From: Saprospiraceae bacterium
GTDB taxonomy: Bacteria; Bacteroidota; Bacteroidia; Chitinophagales; Saprospiraceae
Assembly: GCA_013042795.1 (NCBI GenBank)
Contig: JABDPK010000026.1
Span: forward strand, 1 to 9,611
Direction of reading: 5' to 3'
Length of the DNA stretch: 9,611 nucleotides
The notes beneath the pieces are model-generated. The model worked only from the letters and a program-made list of their open reading frames with translations. It was not told the origin of the DNA and did no database searches. Of this stretch, positions 1 through 6,550 are shown one piece after another. How positions within the stretch are numbered: position 1 is the stretch's first letter; the number at the start of each line of letters is the position of its first letter. Both the position numbers and the translations under genes were made by a program.

Positions 1-666
1 CATATTGTCATTTCGATATAATTCATTCGGTTTATTGGCATCATTAACCTGGTAGACATCAAGATCGCCGTCATGATCGTAATCGAACAAAATGGCTGCC
101 ATGGAAGGCGTCTGTAAGGTTATTCCTGACACAGGAGCCACATCAATAAAAAATGCACCTTCATTCCTGTAGAGCTTATTCTTTTCATTGAAATTGGCGA
201 CGTATATATCCAGATCGCCGTCCATGTCAAAGTCTCCTGCATTCAAAGAAGAAATTCTGCCAATTGTTCCAAGGTTAAATTGTTGGGTCACATCGGTAAA
301 TACATCTCCTTCATTCCTGTACAAGATATTTGCTTCATCATAATTGCCTACATAAAGATCCTGGTCTCCATCATTGTCAAAATCCAGCCATATACTTGTG
401 TTGCTTTTACCATTAAAATCAATACCAAGCATGGAAGCTTTTTCATCAAATTGTCCATTACCGAGATTCTCATAAAACAGGTTTTTTCCTTCCCTGTTGC
501 AGACATAAATGTCCTCAAAGCCATCATTGTTGTAATCTCCGACAGCTATACCATTGTTCATACTTTTGTCGTCAAAACCGGAAACTAAAGAAACATCAGA
601 AAATGATTGAGTATAGATATAAACCGGCAAAGAAATCAATAATACTTTAAGACTAAATACTTTCAT
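1..666 (-). CDS. FG-GAP/VCBS repeat secreted protein, C-terminally cut by the window edge
   Basis: An open frame starts with ATG at 664-666 and runs off the left edge, giving 222 residues with no stop. Residues 1-20 look like a signal peptide (MKVFSLKVLLISLPVYIYTQ), so the protein should be exported. The rest is tandem repeats of about 50 residues, each with a Ca2+-loop-like acidic motif: DYNNDG at 44-49, DFDNDG at 95-100, DFDMDG at 145-150 and DYDHDG at 195-200, each followed by an (E/D/Q)D(I/L/V)Y pattern. Between them lie LYRNEG and FxDV elements. This pattern is typical of FG-GAP/VCBS beta-propeller blades, and the FxDV phrases resemble ASPIC/UnbV-type proteins, which usually carry a C-terminal domain that cannot be seen here. 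It lies 87 bp after the GH13 gene on the same strand. The molecular role is unknown; binding to surface polymers or proteins is an inference from the fold. Confidence 0.87.
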   Translation of the reverse strand, partial: MKVFSLKVLLISLPVYIYTQSFSDVSLVSGFDDKSMNNGIAVGDYNNDGFEDIYVCNREGKNLFYENLGNGQFDEKASMLGIDFNGKSNTSIWLDFDNDGDQDLYVGNYDEANILYRNEGDVFTDVTQQFNLGTIGRISSLNAGDFDMDGDLDIYVANFNEKNKLYRNEGAFFIDVAPVSGITLQTPSMAAILFDYDHDGDLDVYQVNDANKPNELYRNDNM

Positions 667-753
667 GAATTATACTTGGTGAAAACGAATGTATTAAAAA
701 TTGAATGAAATTAATGTTCTCAGAATTAATCAGAAATAAACTAAAAAGCTATT

Positions 754-2610
754 CTATTTAGCGAGCTTAATTATTGAAACCATCCTGGCTGGAACTGTAA
801 ATGAAGCTGTCATATCAAATTTCTGCCCGGTCACTACATCAAAGCCCGAAATAAAATCAGTCATTCTTTCTTTAAACCGTCCAGGATCAATCGAAGTCGC
901 CTCTTCATTCTTGTTGACGACTATCATCACAGTGGACGCACTATCATACCTGAAATATACATACACACCGGACCTGGGTTCATAATGCATCATTTTCCCT
1001 GAATGTATTGCTGATTCTCCATTTCTCCAGTTAATAAGTTTTTTCATCCATGCCTGTGTTTCCTTGGCATCCTTATCCAATCCTTCACCACTAAATGCAT
1101 TCACTTTATCATCTGCCCATCCACCCGGAAAATCAGAACGGATGATACCATGACTATCTGTATCCGGATTTGACATCAGTATTTCTGTACCATAGTAGAG
1201 TTGTGGTATACCTCGTGTTGTCATAATTATGGAAATTGCCATTTTCAGGCGATCCAGTTTATGATCCACCTGCGTGTAAATCCTGCTCATATCATGATTG
1301 TCAGGAAAGATCACGAGGTTGGATGCATCAGCATAGAGGAAGTCCATTCCCAATAATTCATATAACCTGACAAGACCGGTACCCCATGCTTCCTCTTCAT
1401 TCATCGATTTATGGATCGTAAAACAAAGCGGGAAATCCATCAATGATGGCAGGCAGGATGTATACCCGTCTTTATTTATTTTTCCCTCCTGCCAGTAAGC
1501 TATAACTGCAGGTTCTTCTATCCACTCTTCACCTACAATATTCATATTGGGATATTCATATTTTATGGCACAGGTCCAGGCTGTCATAAATTCCCTGAAA
1601 GGATAAGAATAGGTATCCTGCCTGATCCCGTATAAATCTGCATATTCAATCCACCAGATGGTGTTCTGAATGAGATACGTGGACATAAACGGATTGCGCT
1701 GATTCAAATCCGGCATTTGCTCCACAAACCACCCTTTGGTCATCATATCCCTTTCACTTTGCGCTACATAAGGGTCAACCAGTGTCGTTTTCCTGTGATT
1801 TGTATTCTTGTACCCTTCCTTTTGGAAATTTATCCAATTATTAAAAGGAGGATCTTTCATCCACCAGTGATAGTGGCCACAATGATTGACAATGATATCC
1901 ATGATCATACCTATACCCATATCCTTTGCCTTTCTGCTCAACTCCACATATTGTTCATTGGTACCGAAACGTGAATCGACTTTATAATAATCTGTGGTCG
2001 CATAACCATGATATGACCATCCAGGTTGATCATTCTCAAGAACCGGATTTAACCAAAGTGCTGAAAACCCCATGTCTTTCATGTAATCCAGGTTATCCAT
2101 CAAACCCTGGATATCTCCGCCATGCCTGCCATATGGTTTTACCCTGTCATATCCTTCTTCCATGCCGTCTACTTCATCATTTGAAGTATCTCCATTCGCA
2201 AATCGATCAGGGGTCACGAGGTAAAGGACATCCTTGCTTGTAAATGCAGCACGTTCGGCTGATCCCGGTCTTCTTGCTTTTAATTCATAGTCATATGACA
2301 GTTTTTCTTCTCCTTTGCTGAGCTGTAAATTGAACAATCCTGCTTTTGCTTTAGATTTGATCTCAAGGTCAACAAAGAGATAGTTTTTATTTTCCGGACG
2401 ATGCACTTTCATGATCTTCACGCCATTATACCTCAGCTTAACATCCATGTCGCCGATATCTTTTCCATAAATTAACAACTGGAGGTTTTCATTATGCATA
2501 CCACTCCACCAGAATGGAGGTTCCACACGCAAAAGTTCACTGGCATCAGCTGTAAGGTAACCGATCATCGCTATAAGAAACAGAACTAATTTTCCAATAC
2601 TATTTTTCAT
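754..2610 (-). CDS. GH13 alpha-glucan hydrolase (cyclomaltodextrinase/neopullulanase-like), exported
   Basis: Glycoside hydrolase family 13 enzyme, 618 residues from the preferred start, predicted to cleave alpha-1,4 (possibly also alpha-1,6) glucosidic bonds in maltodextrins, cyclodextrins or pullulan-like glucans. Residues 1-24 form a signal peptide ending ADA|SE. About 25-115 resembles the cyclomaltodextrinase N-terminal beta domain (start LLRVEPPFWW). The barrel shows the conserved regions: DIIVNH (238-243), MPDLN (299-303), GIRQD with nucleophile Asp332, VGEEW with acid/base Glu361, and FPDNHD with stabiliser Asp440. A beta C-terminal domain follows from about 535. MPDLN is known from GH13 members intermediate between the oligo-1,6-glucosidase and neopullulanase groups. 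ATG 2608-2610 is preferred over ATG 2638-2640 because it begins a clean signal peptide, has GGAAG 10 nt upstream and overlaps the sulfatase stop by only 11 nt. Exact specificity cannot be read from sequence. Confidence 0.93.
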   Translation of the reverse strand: MKNSIGKLVLFLIAMIGYLTADASELLRVEPPFWWSGMHNENLQLLIYGKDIGDMDVKLRYNGVKIMKVHRPENKNYLFVDLEIKSKAKAGLFNLQLSKGEEKLSYDYELKARRPGSAERAAFTSKDVLYLVTPDRFANGDTSNDEVDGMEEGYDRVKPYGRHGGDIQGLMDNLDYMKDMGFSALWLNPVLENDQPGWSYHGYATTDYYKVDSRFGTNEQYVELSRKAKDMGIGMIMDIIVNHCGHYHWWMKDPPFNNWINFQKEGYKNTNHRKTTLVDPYVAQSERDMMTKGWFVEQMPDLNQRNPFMSTYLIQNTIWWIEYADLYGIRQDTYSYPFREFMTAWTCAIKYEYPNMNIVGEEWIEEPAVIAYWQEGKINKDGYTSCLPSLMDFPLCFTIHKSMNEEEAWGTGLVRLYELLGMDFLYADASNLVIFPDNHDMSRIYTQVDHKLDRLKMAISIIMTTRGIPQLYYGTEILMSNPDTDSHGIIRSDFPGGWADDKVNAFSGEGLDKDAKETQAWMKKLINWRNGESAIHSGKMMHYEPRSGVYVYFRYDSASTVMIVVNKNEEATSIDPGRFKERMTDFISGFDVVTGQKFDMTASFTVPARMVSIIKLAK

Positions 2611-3997
2611 ATATTTTTTTCTTCCAACTAATAATTTCATCTGTAAATCTATCTACAAGGTCAGGGTATTTAGCAGATAATTCCAGTTCATTTCCAGGAT
2701 CTTTGCGGGTATCGAACAATTTCTTTTCTGAAAAAGTCAAATTCCAACTAAAAAACCAATTGCCTTCCCTCAGCCAGTATGCTTCAACATCTTTACCCAT
2801 CATATCTCCTTCCCATCTTATCTTATCAACATATCCAACGATCAGATCACGGTGGGACATCTCTTTCCCGGATTCGATCATTTCCAGGAGCGATCGTCCA
2901 TAGTTATTATTCTGATCTAAATTGAGAATATCCATGATCGTCGCAGGAATATCTGCACTATGAACCAGGGCGTTATCAAATCGTCCGGGATTGATATTTC
3001 CTTCCCAGGAAAACAGGATAGGTGTCCTGAACGACTGATCGAATACAGAAAGCTTTCCTTTATCTCCACCATTATGCCATCTCAGTGAATCATGCCTGAA
3101 TTCCTGGTCAGGGTTCTGTTCCCATCCATTATCGTTGACATAAACAAACAATGTATTACTGAAGAGGTCTTCATCTTTAAGGTAATTCATCAAAGCGCCT
3201 ACCCCGTCATCAAACCAGCTGCAGTTTGCATAATATCTTTTAGCAGATTCGGTCATGTCTTTATCCACATACAAGTCATAATATTTACCGGGTGCATCAA
3301 ATGGGTAATGAGGTAATTCGGGAGCATACCAGATAAAGAAAGGATTCTCTTTATTGTTATCAATGAATTCATAAACGGGTTCCATCGTTGCCCGAGCCAG
3401 TTGCAATCCCGTTCCACCCATAAATTGCTTGAACCATTTTCCTCCTTTTTTTCTGTCTTCCTCCGTCCAACCGGTAGTCATACCGTGTGAAAAACCTCCA
3501 TTTTGGTAATTGAATTCCCACCATTTACCTCCCTGGAAACTTTTATAACCAAGTTTTGCAAGCTTCCTGGGTAAAGTTTCAAAATATTGCATGGCATGGT
3601 GCTGAAACTCCTTCTTCCATTTTTCTGCACTTTCTTCAGAATCAAAGCGGACCAGGGACATCTTTGCTCTCATTATTGAATCTACCTGTTTATTATAGGT
3701 CGTTGGCAAGGTGGCAGTCATGAGGGTTTGTAGTGATGGCCTGCAATGATTTTGTGGAACATAAGCATTCGTAAATAATGCAGATGATGCGGCAAGTGCA
3801 TCCATGTTTGGAGTGAATACATAATCAGCGCCGGTAAAACCAAAATAAGGATAACCGTGATCATCACCAATGATCAGAACGATGTTTGGTAAAGCTTTTG
3901 GCTCGTCCTTTATAAGTCTTTCTTTTGTGCCCTGGCAGGATGTGAGAACAGATAAAGACAACAATAAGAGTAATAAAATCAGGTGAGGCATATTCAT
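2600..3997 (-). CDS. Sulfatase-family (S1, alkaline-phosphatase fold) lipoprotein with variant active-site motifs
   Basis: Arylsulfatase-like protein, 465 residues from ATG 3995-3997. A hydrophobic leader ends in the lipobox LTSC, so Cys21 should be lipidated and the enzyme anchored in an envelope membrane. Recognisable family positions are the metal-ligand pair Asp45-Asp46 (IGDDHG), the putative formylglycine Cys85 in NHCRPSLQT, Lys158 in GGKWW, His230 in PHYPF, Asp289-Asn290 in VNDNG, and Lys315 before FDQSFRTP. Two positions are unusual: the usual C-x-P-S-R is C-R-P-S-L, and the usual GKWH is GKWW. The enzyme may therefore desulfate an atypical substrate or use altered chemistry. An in-frame TTG at 4004-4006 would add three residues; the ATG gives a tidier leader. 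It heads the minus-strand cluster and overlaps the GH13 gene by 11 nt, which suggests coupled expression and a role in glycan breakdown. The substrate is unknown. Confidence 0.9.
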   Translation of the reverse strand: MNMPHLILLLLLLSLSVLTSCQGTKERLIKDEPKALPNIVLIIGDDHGYPYFGFTGADYVFTPNMDALAASSALFTNAYVPQNHCRPSLQTLMTATLPTTYNKQVDSIMRAKMSLVRFDSEESAEKWKKEFQHHAMQYFETLPRKLAKLGYKSFQGGKWWEFNYQNGGFSHGMTTGWTEEDRKKGGKWFKQFMGGTGLQLARATMEPVYEFIDNNKENPFFIWYAPELPHYPFDAPGKYYDLYVDKDMTESAKRYYANCSWFDDGVGALMNYLKDEDLFSNTLFVYVNDNGWEQNPDQEFRHDSLRWHNGGDKGKLSVFDQSFRTPILFSWEGNINPGRFDNALVHSADIPATIMDILNLDQNNNYGRSLLEMIESGKEMSHRDLIVGYVDKIRWEGDMMGKDVEAYWLREGNWFFSWNLTFSEKKLFDTRKDPGNELELSAKYPDLVDRFTDEIISWKKKIYEK

Positions 3998-4288
3998 ATT
4001 AATCAATCCCTAATTTAACATTTATCAATGAATGCTTTACAAGGTGGGCTAGGATTTATGATCCTGGATTAATTAGAAATAGTTTGAACAAGATTTAGCG
4101 TTTTAAATCGTGAATAATCCACCGTTCATTCAACTGATATATTGATGCTGTCTCCAAATTATCAGATAAAGTTTGATTATTTTTCGACAAAATCATCTTA
4201 GACTTGAAACTTAGCTTATGATGATTAATGTTATAATTTAAGACTTCTATAACATTTGGAGGATTTTACTCAACTTAACTAGTACAAT
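3998..4288. promoter_or_regulatory. Divergent intergenic region between the sulfatase cluster and the NfeD-flotillin operon
   Basis: This 291-bp A/T-rich stretch has no convincing gene. By position it must hold the promoters of both divergent units. I see no good Bacteroidota -7 element (TAnnTTTG) close to the sulfatase start. It contains a short inverted repeat, AGGAT (4051-4055) with ATCCT (4061-4065), and an imperfect 9-bp A/T-rich inverted repeat (4175-4183 with 4189-4197). A GGAGG at 4258-4262 lies 26 nt before the NfeD start, too far to act as its ribosome-binding site. Confidence 0.5.
4172..4206 (+). promoter_or_regulatory. Possible Bacteroidota-type promoter for the NfeD-flotillin operon
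   Basis: TTTG at 4172-4175 is followed after 23 nt by TAGACTTG at 4199-4206, one mismatch from the Bacteroidota -7 consensus TAnnTTTG. The spacing is at the long end of the accepted range. Transcription would start near 4213, leaving a leader of about 75 nt. This is pattern matching in A/T-rich DNA and could be chance. Confidence 0.2.
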
Positions 4289-4816
4289 ATGATAACCATC
4301 CTGACCTGGGTTTCGATCATTGCCGGTGGACTTTTGATTCTGCTTATGCTTCTTTCATTGCTTGGAGGCCTGGACCTGGATATAGATATGGGCTCAACTG
4401 ATGTGGAAACTGATACGGCGGGCTTAGGTGTCGTAAAGGGACTACTTACATTTATCTCTGTAGGTTCCTGGGTTATTAAAATTGTTCTGGCCACAAAAAT
4501 CCATATCGGTGTTGCTGTTATCATAGGTGTACTATCAGGAGCAGCTGCATTCTGGCTATTAAACTATCTACTCAAACTACTTGTGAGAAACGAAGAAAAT
4601 GTCAACTGGTCACTGGAAGACTCAATGTATCAGAAAGGAGAAGTATACTTACGCATACCACCGGGTGGTCAGGGAATAGTAAATATCCTGATCAAAGGAG
4701 CTCAAAGAGAACTCAAGGCAAAATCAAGAGATAATGAAGAAATCAAAACAGGAGAATCGGTATTGGTTACTGATTTTCAAGATGAATATGTGATTGTTCA
4801 AAAAGAAAAAAACTAA
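4289..4816 (+). CDS. NfeD-family membrane protein with OB-fold tail (YuaF/YqiJ-like flotillin partner)
   Basis: A 175-residue membrane protein. Hydrophobic segments lie at about residues 3-27, 47-68 and 71-98, with an acidic loop (DLDIDMGSTDVETD) between the first two. From about 113 to 171 is a soluble beta-rich module, including GEVYLRIPPGGQGIVNI and GESVLVTDFQDEYVIVQ, which fits the OB fold of NfeD-type proteins. NfeD proteins of this short type lack the serine protease domain of long NfeD and are characteristically encoded beside flotillins; here a flotillin begins 17 bp downstream. The likely role is assembling or stabilising a flotillin membrane scaffold, an inference from family and context. 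The frame is limited upstream by a TAG at 4280-4282, so ATG 4289 is the first possible ATG start. No Shine-Dalgarno lies at normal distance, which is common in Bacteroidota. Confidence 0.85.
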   Translation: MITILTWVSIIAGGLLILLMLLSLLGGLDLDIDMGSTDVETDTAGLGVVKGLLTFISVGSWVIKIVLATKIHIGVAVIIGVLSGAAAFWLLNYLLKLLVRNEENVNWSLEDSMYQKGEVYLRIPPGGQGIVNILIKGAQRELKAKSRDNEEIKTGESVLVTDFQDEYVIVQKEKN

Positions 4817-4833
4817 TAAATAAACATAATAAT

Positions 4834-6381
4834 ATGACGACTGAAATTCTAATTCTGGCTGGCTTCCTTGTATTTGTTACTTTCTTGCTGATACTTTTTT
4901 TCGTAAGCAGGTACAAACGCTGTCCTTCAGATAAAATACTCGTGGTATACGGGAAAACCGGTGATGATCAATCGGCAAAATGCTATGCTGGTGGAGCAAC
5001 CTTTGTTTGGCCGGTCATCCAGGACTACAGGTATCTTGATTTAACGCCAATTAGCATTGATGTGAATCTTCAGGACGCCTTGTCCAAACAAAATATAAGG
5101 GTATCTGTGCCGGCTCAATTCACTGTAGGTGTCAGTAACAAACCAGATTTGATGATTGCTGCAGCAGAAAGGCTGCTTGGACTTGACCGTCCTTCCATCC
5201 GGTCTCTTGCTCATGATATTATTATGGGACAGATGCGATTGGTCATCGCCAATATGGATATCGAGGAATTGAATACCGACAGGGATAAGTTTGTAGAATC
5301 AGTATACACCACTGTTGGAAACGAATTACATAAAATCGGCCTGGCACTGATCAATGTCAATGTCACAGATATACAGGACGAATCCGGCTATATCCAGGCA
5401 CTGGGTAAAGAAGCTGCTGCCAAAGCAATTAATGATGCCAAGGTAAAAGTGGCTAATGAAGAAAGGACTGGAGCCATTGGTCAAGCTGAAGCACAGCAAG
5501 ATCAGAGAGTAAAAGTAGCTGGTGCCAATAGCAGGGCTGAAGTAGGTGAAGCGAATGCCATGCAATTACAACGTGTACAGGTCGCTGATTCAAACAGCCT
5601 TGCCGAAATCGGTGAAGCTGAAGCACTACAAAAACAAAGAATCAGTATTGCCGAAGCAAATTCACGGGCTGAAATCGGTGAAGCTGACGCAAATGCAATT
5701 GCCATTGAAGGTAAAAATACGGCCAAGATAAAAATTGCCAATTCCGATGCTTCCAAAGACATTGAAGTTGCTGAAGCAGAAAGAAAAGCAACGGCTGCAA
5801 GGAAGGTCGCTGCAGCCAAAGCAATGCAGGAAGCATATATCGCTGAAAAGGAAGCCGAAGACGCAAGAGCTAAAATGGAACTGGCCAAAAAACAAGCAGA
5901 TGAAGTGGTCATTGCTGAGATAGACAAACAAAAAGCTGTCATTAAAGCACAGGCTGAAGCAGAAAGACAAAGAGAAACAGCGAGAGGAGAAGCTGATGCC
6001 ATCCTAGCAAAATTTATGGCCCAGGCCAAAGGTCAGGAAGAGTTGTTACGCAAACAGGCAGAAGGATTTCAAAAACTGGTTGAAGCGGCGAATGGAGATC
6101 CGCAAAGTGCAATCGGTTACCTGATGATTGATAAACTCACAGATTTGGCTGAGATTCAGACAGGAGCCATCAAGGATCTGGATATAGAAAAAGTTGTGGT
6201 CTATGACAACGGTAGCGGTAAAGGTGTAGGTAATTTCGTCCAGGGACTATATAGCATGATGCCCCAACTCAACGATTTCCTGGCACAGAGTGGCATGAAC
6301 TTGCCACAGTCTCTTGTCAAAAGCAATGTCAATGGTTCCGATTCTGAAAAGGAAAAAACAAGTAAAGAAACAGGAGAATAA
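4834..6381 (+). CDS. Flotillin (SPFH/band 7 domain protein, YuaG/YqiK type)
   Basis: A 515-residue flotillin. One N-terminal membrane helix (about 4-25) is followed by the SPFH domain, starting at the signature RCPSDKILVVYGKTG (29-43) and running to about 190. Residues about 190-415 form a long Ala/Glu/Lys-rich coiled coil with the EA-rich repeats typical of flotillins. Inside it, 202-289 are four consecutive 22-residue repeats. The C-terminal part has the conserved block GNFVQGLYSMMPQLNDFL (466-483), then a polar tail rich in Ser, Lys and Glu. Flotillins oligomerise at the inner membrane into scaffold or cage-like assemblies linked to functional membrane microdomains. The gene follows the NfeD gene by 17 bp and is closed by a hairpin downstream, so the two form an operon. 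Length and architecture look complete. Cargo in this organism is unknown. Confidence 0.95.
   Translation: MTTEILILAGFLVFVTFLLILFFVSRYKRCPSDKILVVYGKTGDDQSAKCYAGGATFVWPVIQDYRYLDLTPISIDVNLQDALSKQNIRVSVPAQFTVGVSNKPDLMIAAAERLLGLDRPSIRSLAHDIIMGQMRLVIANMDIEELNTDRDKFVESVYTTVGNELHKIGLALINVNVTDIQDESGYIQALGKEAAAKAINDAKVKVANEERTGAIGQAEAQQDQRVKVAGANSRAEVGEANAMQLQRVQVADSNSLAEIGEAEALQKQRISIAEANSRAEIGEADANAIAIEGKNTAKIKIANSDASKDIEVAEAERKATAARKVAAAKAMQEAYIAEKEAEDARAKMELAKKQADEVVIAEIDKQKAVIKAQAEAERQRETARGEADAILAKFMAQAKGQEELLRKQAEGFQKLVEAANGDPQSAIGYLMIDKLTDLAEIQTGAIKDLDIEKVVVYDNGSGKGVGNFVQGLYSMMPQLNDFLAQSGMNLPQSLVKSNVNGSDSEKEKTSKETGE
5437..5700 (+). repeat. Four tandem 66-bp units encoding 22-residue coiled-coil repeats in the flotillin
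   Basis: Flotillin residues 202-223, 224-245, 246-267 and 268-289 align without gaps as 22-residue units of the form (A/Q)(K/R)(V/I)xVAxxNSRAE(V/I)GEAxAxQx. A fifth, degenerate copy (297-318, 5722-5787) follows after a 7-residue insert. At DNA level copies three and four share the identical 17-mer GAAATCGGTGAAGCTGA, at the same place in each unit. The period equals two hendecads, pointing to a regular, nearly untwisted coiled-coil stalk. Confidence 0.85.
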
Positions 6382-6405
6382 ACCCTCCCTGGATTAACTT
6401 AAATC

Positions 6406-6441
6406 ATATGGGAGCAGGTATCACTACCCTTGCTCCCATAT
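6406..6441 (+). terminator. Rho-independent-like terminator after the flotillin gene
   Basis: ATATGGGAGCA (6406-6416) pairs perfectly with TGCTCCCATAT (6431-6441). The stem can continue with GGTA (6417-6420) against TACC (6425-6428) across a 2-nt bulge, closing a TCAC loop. It begins 24 nt after the flotillin stop. The 3' arm is followed by only a short T-rich stretch (TTTCT), and a longer T run appears about 23 nt later. Position and stem strength support termination of the NfeD-flotillin operon. Confidence 0.75.
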
Positions 6442-6449
6442 TTCTATCA

Positions 6450-6480
6450 TTGATAAAAAATCCATATTTTTTTAGCTTTT
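6450..6480 (+). promoter_or_regulatory. Possible Bacteroidota-type promoter for the aldehyde dehydrogenase gene
   Basis: TTG at 6450-6452 is followed after 20 nt by TAGCTTTT at 6473-6480, one mismatch from TAnnTTTG. It sits directly after the flotillin terminator and would start transcription near 6487, giving a leader of about 64 nt to ATG 6551. The match is weak and unverified, but the position is right for a new transcription unit. Confidence 0.3.
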
Positions 6481-6487
6481 ATGGTCT

Positions 6488-6499
6488 GCTCATATGAGC
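6488..6499. promoter_or_regulatory. Perfect 12-bp palindrome, possible operator
   Basis: GCTCATATGAGC is a perfect dyad. It falls just downstream of the candidate promoter, near the expected transcription start and about 50 nt before the aldehyde dehydrogenase start codon. That position would suit a repressor, but a single palindrome of this size can occur by chance. Confidence 0.3.
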
Positions 6500-6550
6500 G
6501 ATTAAAACTTCTATTGCTAAAAATGAATTATCTTGATTGTTCATTCAAAT

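Noticed and set aside
280..588. Plus-strand 102-codon open frame
   Set aside because: It lies wholly antisense to the FG-GAP repeat gene, whose repeats, signal peptide and acidic loops are unmistakable; the antisense product resembles nothing.
2611..2640. Upstream ATG (2638-2640) as the start of the GH13 gene
   Set aside because: It would put ten charged residues before the signal peptide and enlarge the overlap with the sulfatase gene to 41 nt, whereas ATG 2608-2610 has a GGAAG at suitable distance.
4051..4065. AGGAT/ATCCT inverted repeat upstream of the sulfatase gene as an operator
   Set aside because: Five base pairs only, and no promoter element beside it, so it is not supported as a separate site.
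4175..4197. Imperfect A/T-rich hairpin in the divergent region, considered as a terminator or small RNA element
   Set aside because: The stem is almost all A/T with a mismatch, and no gene ends nearby; such repeats are expected by chance in this DNA.
3998..4288. tRNA, riboswitch or small gene in the largest intergenic gap
   Set aside because: I found no cloverleaf, no recognisable riboswitch core and no coding-like frame with a start.
5437..5700. Tandem 66-bp repeats as a CRISPR or DNA satellite
   Set aside because: There is no spacer structure, the units are in frame and diverge at codon level, and they encode coiled coil.
5502..6029. Minus-strand 175-codon frame, plus other shorter frames inside the flotillin gene
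   Set aside because: The Ala/Glu-rich repeat coding of the flotillin stalk lacks stop codons on the opposite strand and yields a low-complexity Ala/Ser product. This is a composition shadow.
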